From positions 42,847,611-42,911,610 of the forward strand of contig NC_092576.1 in assembly GCF_037975245.1 (NCBI RefSeq): 64,000 nt of DNA. The letters are read 5' to 3'. The notes under the pieces were generated by a model. That model had not been told where the DNA came from. It worked only from the letters and a program-made list of their open reading frames with translations, and ran no database searches. Of the stretch, positions 24,334 through 34,889 are shown in pieces. The DNA is from Apostichopus japonicus. Taxonomy: Eukaryota > Echinodermata > Holothuroidea > Aspidochirotida > Stichopodidae. The number at the start of each line of letters is the position of its first letter. Position 1 is the stretch's first letter. Position numbers and translations under genes: made by a program.

Positions 24334-25638
24334 CAGGGACGTCGCTAGAGGGGTGGGGGTGTCTCACACCCCACCCCCAATGTTTGTAAAACTGATGATA
24401 GTTGGAAAATTTGAGTGCGACAGTCCGAATTTCTGACTGTCTCACTCTAATTTTTCCGACTGTCGCACTCTAATTTCATATATTCTTGTAATTTGTGAGT
24501 GACCTACAATTTTCGGTCAAAATTGACCTTTAATCAGTCATATTTACCACGTTTTCCGTGTCACATTTAGAAATTGTATCTCGCGATCTTTATACTCCAC
24601 CATACAAAACTTCGTGTGATTTTGAATACTGTAAAAAAAAATGCCTAATAAAACTACTGTACAAATACGATAAAAACGCTCAATGCTTATCTACGGAAGC
24701 TTTAAAGTGCCATCAACATGAGAAAAACTTTGCCCCATAGGGTGAAATTTTTCAGTAAATTGTTTAGATAACAAGATAAAATCTTTAAAAAATAAGAAAA
24801 AAAATGTTGGATTGCTTAGTTGCTTTAACTGAGCAATTGAACAATTTTCTACAAAATGATTAATTGACAACTTATCATATCTCGTGAATTGGACATTTTG
24901 CTGCAAAATGTTCAGTTGTTCACTTCATTCCATCTGAGCAATGAAAAATTTTCTGCAAAATGTTTAATTGACAACATATCTTATCTCGTCAATTGAACAT
25001 TTTTTGGCAAAATGTTCAATTGTTCACTTTATTCCAATGGAGCAATTGAAAAATTTCTGCAAAATGTTTAATTGATAACTTATTGTATCAGTCGTCAACT
25101 CAACATTTTTCTGCAAAATGTTTAAGTGTTCATTTCATTCCAAATGCTCAGTTGGAATGATGTGAACAATTGAAATTGTTTTCATGCAAGTGATAAATAG
25201 CCCCCCCCCCCCCAAGAAAATAATATTAAGCGCGCTAGGAAAAAGCACTGTATTTTGTCGAATATAATTTGTTGAAAAAAGGTTTTCCCCTTTGTAACAT
25301 TAACATAGCTTTTGTAGTTAGTAGTCTATGTAGCCTATCAAGCAGATAACTCAACTCATTTGCTTACCCGCTTAACCAGAGTGATTAATAAGTTTGTGAA
25401 GTGAGGGCCAGTGCTACAAATGTACCGCAAAAAAATTCGGAACAAAATTGCAGTCGCGAAAGATGGGATGTCTGACTAACACTGACCGTATCGTTCACGA
25501 GTAGTGCGGGTTGGGGGGGGGGGGGGGTTCAAGTCAGCAGTCGGAATTTTCTGGCTCCAAAACCCATCCAGTTGGAATTTCAGCCACTGCATTCCCTCCC
25601 CCCCCCCCCCCCAACTTCAGGCCTTAGCTACGTCCCTG
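24334..25638. mobile_element. 1,305-bp hAT-like non-autonomous element
   Basis: The left end starts CAGGGACGTCGCTAG and the inverted right end CAGGGACGTAGCTAA. Both are directly flanked by the perfect 8-bp repeat cgtacact (24326-24333 and 25639-25646). The interior has poly-C runs near both ends and a block of roughly 105-bp tandem repeats, but no transposase. It must depend on an enzyme supplied elsewhere. Confidence 0.85.
24815..25165. repeat. 105-bp tandem repeats inside the 1,305-bp element
   Basis: Three to four diverged units share GAGCAATTGAA, TCTGCAAAATGTTTAATTGA, CTCGTCAATTGAACATTTT and TTGTTCACTTCATTCCA, spaced roughly 100-110 bp apart. They resemble subterminal repeat blocks seen in some non-autonomous DNA elements. 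Confidence 0.75.
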
Positions 25639-25892
25639 CGTACACTCACTTTAAAATTGCAAGGGACAACCTAAATACTATACAACCCTGTTGAATACTA
25701 AAAATATCCTAGTGGGAATGTGTGATAGTGAGTAATGATGTAAAATTTGTTGTACACATAGGTTAACGTTTCATTTATCTGTTCTTCAGGAATCACACAA
25801 TAACAGAAATTCAATGATATTTAACGGTAACGGGTCTAAGACTATAGTCAACTATCCCCATTCCCTCTTTTGTGGTATGTTATTTACATTTT

Positions 25893-26255
25893 CTATTGTG
25901 TACTTTGCAAAGAGGGCAATTATGTAGGTGAACAGGCTCCCGGTTCCGCTTACGTTTTAGTAATCACAAATAGTATATTTCGTGATAATTTGATCAGATT
26001 CCCCGTTTCCGAACATTTCAATCTTCATAGACATTCTCTCAAAAACTAAAAATGTATTTTAATTACCTCGAACTTCAAATTCGCTACTGAACGTAAACGT
26101 AAAGAAATCGATTGGATCTTTCGTATTAAGTCACCGGCCTCGACAAAGACTTGGGACCCCTTAAGTGCCTTAACAACTATCAGTTCTACAAACATGTTAT
26201 CCGTTCTTTGCTCATTCATCCGCTTCCTGTATAGTCATGGTTTATTTGGTTTTTA
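25893..26255 (+). pseudogene. Penelope-like element GIY-YIG endonuclease relic
   Basis: The plus-strand translation gives YCVLCKEGNYVGE, then after a frame change TGSRFRLRFSNHK, then back to DNLIRFPVSEHFNLHRHSL, and later RKEIDWIFRIKS. The order C..C...YVGET, RFR.R...HK, PV.EHFN...H, (R)..E..WI matches the GIY-YIG endonuclease that follows the reverse transcriptase in Penelope-like retroelements. At least two frameshifts and later divergence mean it is dead. The reverse transcriptase is not seen upstream, where the hAT-like element ends at 25638. About 400 bp downstream the text GAAGAAGAGCTAGTTTTGCTCG recalls Penelope 3' ends. Confidence 0.65.
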
Positions 26256-26470
26256 ATTCCATCAATGCAACTTACACTTATCTAGCGTCAAACTTTCATT
26301 GTGCTAGTATATTTTGTACTTTTCATTCGACTGCCAAGTATTGCCAACGAAGGCCCCAAGGGGACCGAAATTCTAATATATTTTCTAAAACTTTACTCCT
26401 TATTTGTCAATTATGAGTCATCTTATTTCTCTGGTTTTCTATAATAATAATAATAATAATAATATATATA

Positions 26471-26540
26471 TTATTTTAATCCGACGGACAATTACGACGG
26501 AATCGGATTAAAATAATCCGACGCGGATTAAAATAATCCG
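26471..26540. repeat. Short inverted repeat TTATTTTAATCCGA
   Basis: TTATTTTAATCCGA at 26471-26484 is inverted at 26503-26516, and the arm core CGGATTAAAATAATCCG, itself nearly palindromic, recurs at 26524-26540. A TAA microsatellite directly precedes it. Confidence 0.85.
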
Positions 26541-26740
26541 AATTTCTAAAACTTCTGCTCAATTCAGCAGAAATCAGTAAGTCGCTTTGCCTTTACAACT
26601 TTGCCGACATCTTCTCTATAAAATAGTTTCAATTCCTGCTACTCCTTGTCACTTTCGGTGATCATGCACTGAAGAAGAGCTAGTTTTGCTCGAAAGCTCT
26701 GCAAAAACCAAACATTGGCTGTTTTACTTCCAATCACTTA

Positions 26741-26906
<166 letters not shown>

Positions 26907-26914
26907 TGCAGCCT

Positions 26915-29715
26915 TATTTTTAATGAAATGCATCATATATTTTTTTAATGCAGCTTCTTTGTTATTCCCATCCATCCATACCTATACACGTACATGCATT
27001 GCATACATACATACACTCACGCATGCACACATGCATACACCATGGAGGGAAAACTGTTTTTACCTCCAATTTACCTGTTTTTTTTTTACCTGTTTTTGAC
27101 CTCCATGCATACACATACTGGTAGGTATATAAATGATCCTATTCCCCAAACACACTGTTTTCATTATTTACAAACTATAGTTCTAATTAAAGGCTAAGGC
27201 CATGGCATGTCGTCAACTTAAAAAACGTTAACCTTCATTTCCTGTGTGAGAGAACGCAACGTGATAGGAATGATTACGTAATATAATCTTTCATCGGCCC
27301 TCTCGATGTTGACCGCAAACGTGGAGATGTTCAACCAGACTTTGTTGTCTTTTTTCTACCACAAACATCCGCACTATTATTTGATATCGTAAATTTTCAC
27401 TGTGGTAGTTGCATACACATACGTATACGTTTGTTAGACCAGGGAGTTGTTCAGACCACCAACGTATTTATACCCTGACAAGGTTAGACTGCTCATGCAC
27501 GGATGCACCAAACGCAAAATCGTAGAGCCGAAGTTGCGAAAAAGTTCGAAACGCCTAAATAATAATTTTATAAAATGACGAGACCAAGAAATTGGTGTGT
27601 GGCAGAGGAAGACTTATGATTTTTCTTTTTTTCGGACTTGTCCGGACTCTACTTTTGGAACCAAAGAGCCCTTGTCACCAATTACATGAAGATTCGAAAT
27701 ATACCGCTGATCCCAAACAGCATTAAGGTGAGGAAAATTTTTGGACTTATTTCCGTATAATGAAATATATTTTGTGTTAAGAATAACCAAGTGGAGTTTT
27801 TGTTTCTTGCATGTATATGGGTATGCTTTTAAAATAAATTGAAAGTGCATAGCCAATCGCCCCAAATCATAGCACGCTAAAATTGCTAGGCGTTTTCAAA
27901 AAGTACTTTCCTGGAAGCATTCACTCTCCATTTGTTCTCAAATATTCTAAATGAACACCCAAAGCCATTCTTACCAAGGAAGTGATACTTCCCATGTTCG
28001 TACACTACTTGCAAGTACAACTTTCTCAGACAAATTATTCCATAACCCTCTGAGAATAAAAAGGAGTTTTGACAAATATATGGTACTTATAACTTCTGGT
28101 GTTTAAGACATTGATCTCTGGTAATTCTACTTGGCAAACCTGAAAAGGTCAGTGAAGGATAAAATGTCTAAACCATACCATTCTTGAAAACCCGAATCAA
28201 GTCACCGCGTAATTAACCGACCTATAACCTCCATTGTGGTGGGTTAACTGTCAGAATGCACATTATCAGTGTTTTTTATCTTCATACAGAACTGACATCA
28301 ACAGTGAATACTATTGTTCTCTGACTCGAGTCAAAGGACGCTTGAACCGCAGTGTGCTAATGTAACTGCCAAGCGTAACTTATTTGTGATTGCAGGTGTC
28401 CAACCGCAGTGTAGACAAGCAATTAACGATATACCTTGAATTCGAACTTCTTCATGATCTGTCGTCATATTTTGTGTATTACTATTTTTAAGTTGTTCAT
28501 GCAAACACATAATGGACACCCTATACATTGCTCTAGACTGACTTTGACGAAAAACCGTCCGTGTCATGTAGTGTGGCTTGTCTACAACCCAAACTGATTA
28601 GAAAAGATATTTCAATCAATTCTGACTTGATTGTGAGTGAAAAAATGCTACTTGAAGCAAGTGCAATAACAAGCAAAGCTGACAGCCATTTAACAAGTCA
28701 ACGAGTGACACTCCTGACGGTTTCTACTACTACAATCTGTTTCTGTGATATTTTCCGACGAACAAGAAAACGGCGACCACAGTCGCGTAGTAACATACAA
28801 GTGCTACCTCCTTAAGCTTATATTATGTACGTACGTGAATTTGACATAAAACTTGAGGGTCAAAGGTGAACAAGTGAAGTACACTACATGATGTGAGTTA
28901 GTATTAAACGTTAGGCCTACTTCAAGTTGATTCAATGACTAGGATATACCGGCATTTTAAATTTATTATTCCTCTCGACAATTTACGGTACAATTAAAGG
29001 CAGGAGCCCAGGAAGTTATTGACCAAGCGATTTTGCCAATTTTTTGACAAGTTCGGTTCGTTGTAATACGCCTCAAATAGAACTTAGAAGAAAAGGGGCC
29101 TCTACGGGCTCTAACTTAGGCCCTAGGTAGCGTGCACACTATTTCTATACTGAAGTCTGTGTAGGCTAGGTCACAACATCAAAGGTGAGTCCTAATTCGA
29201 TTGATGCTTCACGTTCCTTAACCTTCAGCTTTCATTTAAAAAAAAACGTGTCTTTGTTGTTTGCACCTACAAATCTGTTAAAATTTCGTAGAAAATAACA
29301 TTGTCACGTCCAACTCCAACTCCAACCTAGCAAGAGCTAGGCCCTAAGCCTATTTAATCAGTGAAGCCAGGATAGTGTTAACATATCAAAATTGTTAAAA
29401 CGTGAAGTGCTCCTAAATCCTAATTTCGTTCCTGTTGTCGGCTACTCCAAAATCCTAAAAGTTTATTGCAACTATATAATTAGTTTTGAATCAATATAAT
29501 ATAGTAACAAGGAATATTATTGCTTCAGAGACTGACATGCACCAGTGCAGTAAAATGTTTACAGTCTTCAATTTCATGGGGGTGAAAGCCTCATGTGTAC
29601 CCCTTCTCCCCTCTGGGTCAGACATTGGGCCAAGATTGGGGTTGAGATATTGGAGTCCAAGGACACTAGCATATTATCATATTCAGGTTTACTAACTGCT
29701 CTTTTCCACTTTAAA
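26915..29715. other. Intergenic, no gene recognised
   Basis: AT-rich DNA with scattered short open frames (for example minus 27614-27865 and plus 28561-28815) in which I recognise no domain. A CA-rich stretch follows the (TA)n. GTAGACAAGC at 28409 and its inverse near 28576 form a weak inverted pair. Confidence 0.35.
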
Positions 29716-29719
29716 ACAG

Positions 29720-29862
29720 ACCTTCAACATCAGGAAGTAAAGAGAAAAGAAAGGCTCAGCACAAGTTACATGTGCTTCACAAATAGAGGAAGAGTAATAA
29801 GGATCAGCCAGTTGTCAGCCCTTTAGAATTCATCAAGAAGGAAGTTAATGCAGCATTCTTAG
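29720..29862 (+). pseudogene. ParB-like gene relic, exon A
   Basis: A 143-bp block lies between an acceptor (TTTAAAACAG) and a donor (TTCTTAG/GTGAGA). It encodes PSTSGSKEKRKAQHKLHVLH, one in-frame TAG, then SPLEFIKKEVNAAFL. Splicing to the next exon keeps the frame exactly (the split codon becomes Gly), which argues that these are genuine former exons. The Ser/Lys-rich start looks like a linker ahead of the ParB-like region. Confidence 0.45.
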
Positions 29863-30654
29863 GTGAGAACCCTTAGAAGCTGTCAGGTACGGTAGCAGTA
29901 CAATATACTGCCTCAGGAATTGGAACTGTTGTGGTTTTAGAACAGGGGGCCCCTACTAGCCAGATTGAGCATGCCAGACAATCTAATCTGGCCCACCAAA
30001 AAACAAAGGGAAAAAAAAACCCAACCCTTTTGGTTCACCAATTTACTGGACAAAAAAAAAAATTGAAGAGAATTTGAGTAAGCGTTAATTTTCAACACGA
30101 AAAAACATTGATAAAAGTTTGTCCTAGATGCTAAAACAATCATCTTCCATTTTCAGCAATCTATTTTTGGCCTTTTGTTAGTCAAAATTTCCTCCTGTGG
30201 CTACCATGGTGGGCCCGCATACTGTATGAGTAATATTCAGCAACCCACAACTAAAAGGACAGTAGGCAGCTGTTAAATTCATTTTACATCAGTTTCTGTG
30301 CAGTGTCCTTCATACTGAGCCATCTGTATGCCTCCTACTGCATGCCCATTAAGAACTGCCTCAACTGCTGACTTTTCACCAGAAATTTACAACATCAATA
30401 GAAGTATCAGTTTTTATTTGAGTGTTATCGGGGAGGGGTCAGAACCCCATTAATAATGTGTTCATTAATTGAACATTGCTTTTCAACATACTTTAACACT
30501 CATTATAGTCACTGTGTACATTTGGTTTGAATAGTATTTTTAGCTTTACAAAGTTTACGGAAAACATTTTGCATACCAACATGTATGGCATTTCCCTGTC
30601 AGTTGATGTTAGCTTTGCAGAAATTTACTTACCATCGTTTTTACTTCTCCACAG

Positions 30655-30829
30655 GTGTTGCAAATATTGACATAGAAAATCTGGAAGTTGGTCGGAAGTT
30701 GAGAGAAGTGAATGTGTAATTTCTCACCAAACTAAAAGAGGCTATGTTAGAATTTAACAACCACAATATCAACCACTGACTGTTATAGCAACAACTTTGG
30801 AAAACTTGGAGAATTTTTCAGAACCCACG
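30655..30829 (+). pseudogene. ParB-like gene relic, exon B
   Basis: A 175-bp block between an acceptor (CTTCTCCACAG) and a donor (CCCACG/GTGAGT). It starts VANIDIENLEVGRKLREVNV, then a TAA, then FLTKLKEAMLEFNNHNI. After a frame change it reads LTVIATTLENLENFSEPT. The flow 'vgr.lR.vn...v..Lk.ami.....pltVi' is that of the first part of a ParB/sulfiredoxin-like domain. One nonsense codon plus a frameshift make it non-functional as it stands. The end frame of this exon matches the next exon exactly. Confidence 0.5.
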
Positions 30830-30929
30830 GTGAGTAATCAGCACTTGATTATAAAGTGATTTTTATAATGGAGTGCTTCATAATTGTTTATCAAAAACCA
30901 TGCAGCAGTGACTGCTTGTGTGTGCATAT

Positions 30930-31800
30930 GTGAGAGAGAGATGCCTTAGCTCAAATTTTGAAAACTTTGATAATTCAACAAGTGCAATATGCATGAAGTT
31001 CATACTTGGTAGAAAGCTACCCCTTAGCAAATTCTCAGCTGCAATTGTTATTTAATTGCCAGTGGTCAACAGTTATAAACCCCATAAATGACCTTACTGA
31101 AGTAAAGGTTAAGTGAAATTAGTATGCTTATCCCTCAATCGAGTGCTTACCACTTGCTGTTACTTAGTTTGCAAAAATTGTTTGAGGTCCACACCACCTA
31201 AAAATCTGAAACTTTGTTAACAGGTTATCTCACCATGTACAGCTTACATATAGTTCACACTTTGAACAATTAGAAGAATGTATTCGGTATCTACCACCTT
31301 AGTAAATTCTTCACTGTTATTGCTTTGGGAGGGGCCAAAGGTCATATGAGATAACCAATGGTCTAAACCTGAAAACTCTGTGAATGAGCTAAGTCAAAGA
31401 ATAAAGCTACATAGAATGTCAAATTTGTTCCTCTGATTGAATACTTGCCATCTATAATGTTAACTTTTTTGAGGTCAAATGTCATTTGAGGTACATTTTA
31501 GTTAAATTCTGAAAACATATCTCACTAAGTACAGCTTGCATGAAGTTAATGCTCAGTATGAAGACACTCTTAGTAAATACTCAGCTGATAGTGTGTTGGG
31601 AGAAGTCAAGGTCATTTGAGGTCACTAGTGGTCAACAACTGACAACTTTTCTAGCTGAAGAAGTGAAGTTTTGGTAAATTTCAAATTTGATAGGAATTAA
31701 GCATTTGTCTTCTTTTTTTTTGGCTGTTTCGGTCAACGTCACTCAAGGTCAGTTAATTTCAGTCTGAAAAACTTCTTGAACATGGTACCTCACCATGCAC
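30930..31800. repeat. Degenerate AGGTCA-rich tandem repeat in an intron
   Basis: Diverged units of roughly 130-160 bp repeat phrases such as AGGTCATTTGAGGTCA, CATGAAGTTCAT, and TAAATTCTCAGCTG. AGGTCA half-sites, as bound by nuclear receptors, occur several times as direct repeats. That makes them possible binding sites, but they are more simply the consensus of an old minisatellite. It lies between two exons of the ParB-like relic. Confidence 0.6.
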
Positions 31801-32192
31801 ATGGCAATATTAGCCCTAGACAAGAAGAACAACATGAACAGATCTTTTACTTGACATGTGGATTCCTACATACATCATAATATTAAAAACCTTTGAAAAC
31901 ATGATAACTCAGGGTTGTCCACACCATATCTTTGAGTACACATTTAGTTCTCCTTTGCTAATAGTTGCAAGAGATTTTTTTTCCATTTCACTGTGGATCC
32001 CATGTACTCAGTAGAACTCTCCCCTCCAATGCCCTACAATAACAATAGGCAAAGGAATCACTAAGCCCTGTGGCTTTCTGTTTGCATGTCAATTACACCT
32101 GATCTTTGAGGACAAAAGTCTGACATTACGCTACTTTGACTTAAGTTACTGATATATTCATTTTCACATTTTGTAACAAATTTTTCTTTCAG

Positions 32193-32303
32193 GCAAATGG
32201 ATACCATTATGAAGTTATTGGTGGCATCCACAATCTGACAGCCTGTAAGGAGCTGAGAGAGAGAAATCCAGACAAGAATGTAAAGATACAAACCTTTGGT
32301 TAG
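32193..32303 (+). pseudogene. ParB-like gene relic, exon C with G-G-x-H motif
   Basis: Following TTTTTCTTTCAG, the block encodes ANGYHYEVIGGIHNLTACKE, then LRERNPDKNVKIQTFG, ending at TAG 32301-32303. A GTTAGC donor-like site lies at 32299. The Y.VI.G.HR..A...L pattern is the signature of ParB/sulfiredoxin-like domains; here N replaces the usual R after H. I recall similar uncharacterised ParB-like proteins in marine invertebrates, some presumably transposon-linked. No ligand or activity can be assigned. Confidence 0.55.
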
Positions 32304-32309
32304 CAAACA

Positions 32310-33755
32310 AGCACATCAAAATAGGGGAAACCAGGCATCAGATGAGCATTGAGGTAAAGGTGACTACTATGAATTTTGTTTTTATAGAAGAATTTTTGCC
32401 GAGCAGTTATTCATCTCATTCCTCCATATTGTATATTCAGGTTGCAATGACCTATGCATTAAGACATTGAAAGTGTGTATGGAAAGTCCTTGTCTACACA
32501 TAACACATAACTTTGTGTTGTGCACACAGAATCGCTCTCTTACAGTATGTGAATTTTCAAATAATTGTTATCTAATCACTCTCATAGGAAGGATTAGGTA
32601 CAATATTGTAGTTCCTTTGCAAGTTGGACCATTAACAGTATTACGCAACAGTTGCCATGGTAGTGGTTAGTTTTCCCAATAGGGGTCATTCATTGTGGGG
32701 TATTGCATGGTCACCGGAAGTGTTTGACTGAGGGAGGGGTAAAAGTTGTCTGTGTGGGGTGTCCAATTTTATGTCAAACAGTCCTCTTCAATGACTGGGT
32801 TGATTTTCTTAAAACTTGGTATGAAGGTGTTTTAGGGTTAAAGTCTATGTCTAGCAGACCCCCCCCCCCCCCCCAGAAACATAGGTCAAATGTCACATCA
32901 AATTAAATTCAATGTTTTAATTCAATATTACTCCAAGGGGACACATTACATTCAAATGGAATCTTCACTTGTATAATGGGAACAACATGTAGGCTACTAA
33001 TACAGGCAGAAATGTGACCTCTGTCATAGTATTACTCAGATTGTAGAGGACAGCAGAGTGATAGCACTGCAATCATATGACAGTATAGTTCTGCAAACTT
33101 ATCATATCAAAAAACATTTGCAGTCTTTGTTCATTTGTTTTTTTACTATCAATGCAACAGATAAAAAATAAATAAAATGGTTAGACTGTCAGTGTAGAAT
33201 AAAGTTTTATTTCTCTCTTTTTTTCTGAAGATGACACAGAAATGCTCACACTGAGTCTGTTTGGTCTGGCCATTGCGTTCAAGAGGAAAACCATTGCAAG
33301 GAAACTTTGATGGGATGATGGCACAGAACTTAATGTGACTATTGTTGCTAGGGATGATCCTAGATCACAGAGGATGAAAAAAAAGTTTATAGCACTGATT
33401 AAAAGAAGCGTATTGATTTTGGTGAAGGTCAAAGGTCATTTGGGGACAACAGGGAGGTTAATTGTCTTGTAGGGTATATGTGTTCAGGAAGTGGCAACAC
33501 TGAAACAGCCACATGGTCTTCTACTCTGCAAATCCTAAAATGCTTGTTTTAAGTGTGTGTGAAATAAAAAAGGGGGGGGAGGGGGGGTAAGGTTACAGTG
33601 ACTTTCTCTTATTATTGTATTTTTTTGGTGAAAAATTATTAGTAGGGGTATCAGTATGCCCATTAGAGCAATCTGAGAGTCTGAATAGTACATCCTTCAG
33701 AACTGCATTGTAAGCCACTTATTGTTGTTATTAATGATGTAATTTCTTATTGCTA
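32310..33755. other. Intergenic, no gene recognised
   Basis: Contains a poly-C run near 32861-32874 and a G-rich run near 33571-33588. A plus-strand frame after TTTTTTTCTGAAG near 33231 (DTEMLTLSLFGLAIAFKRK) might be a further exon of the ParB-like relic, but a stop follows soon and I cannot support it. Confidence 0.3.
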
Positions 33756-33759
33756 ACTG

Positions 33760-34880
33760 ACACTCCGAGCAGTAGGGGGTGTATCGGTACGGACTTCAGA
33801 ACTGCATTCTTAGCCACCTAATGGTGTTATTATGTTATTTCAGAACTAATGGTGTAACTTCTTGGTGCTAAATGACACTCCAACCATTAGCGGGGCGTTT
33901 TGGTACACCTCTCAGAACTGTTTTGCAAGCCACTAAATTTTGTTACTTCTTGGTGCTAAATGACACTCCAACCAGTAGCGGGGCGTATTGGTACGCCCCT
34001 AATGGTGTTAGTTCTTGGTGCTAAATGACACTCCAACCAGTAGCGGGGCGTATTGGTACGCCCCTTAGAACTGTATTGCAAGCCACTAAATTTTGTAACT
34101 TCTTGTTGCTAAATGACACTCCAACCAGTAGTGGGGCGTATTGGTACGCCCCTCAGAACTGTATTGCAAGCCACTAAATGTTGTTACTTCTTGGTGCTAA
34201 ATGACACTCCAACCAGTAGCGGGGCGTATTGGTACGCCCCTTAGAACTGTATTGCAAGCCACTAAATTTTGTTACTTCTTGGTGCTAAATGACACTCCAA
34301 CCAGTAGCGGGGCGTATTGGTACGCCCCTTAGAACTGTATTGCAAGCCACTAAATTTTGTTACTTCTTGGTGCTAAATGACACTCCAACCAGTAGCGGGG
34401 CGTATTGGTACGCCCCTTAATGGTGTTAGTTCTTGGTGCTAAATGACACTCCAACCAGTAGCGGGGCGTATTGGTACGCCCCTCAGAACTGTATTGCAAG
34501 CCACTAAATGTTGTTACTTCTTGGTGCTAAATGACACTCCAACCAGTAGCAGGGCGTATTGGTACGCCCCTTAATGGTGTTAGTTCTTGGTGCTAAATGA
34601 CACTCCAACCTGTAGCGGGGCGTATTGGTACGCCCCTTAGAACTGTATTGCAAGCCACTAAATTTTGTAACTTCTTGTTGCTAAATGACACTCCAACCAG
34701 TAGTGGGGCGTTTTGGTACGCCCCTCAGAACTGTATTGCAAGCCACTAAATGTTGTTACTTCTTGGTGCTAAATGACACTCCAACCAGTAGCGGGGCGTA
34801 TTGGTACGCCCCTCAGAACTGTATTGTAAGCCATTAATGGTGTTTCTTCTTGGTGCTAAATGACACTCCCTTGCAGTTGT
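33760..34880. repeat. 88-bp minisatellite with palindrome per unit
   Basis: About 14 units. Palindrome starts are at 33892, 33980, 34045, 34133, 34221, 34309, 34397, 34463, 34551, 34617, 34705 and 34793, with degenerate copies at each edge. Most steps are 88 bp and three are 65-66 bp, where a block of about 22 bp (AGAACTGTATTGCAAGCCAC) is missing. Each unit has GGGGCGTATTGGTACGCCCC, with 8-bp arms and a TTGG loop, preceded by CACTCCAACCAGTAGC. The palindrome is nearly the same as in the 70-bp array at 12.6-13.6 kb. Confidence 0.95.
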
Positions 34881-34889
34881 GGGGTGTAT

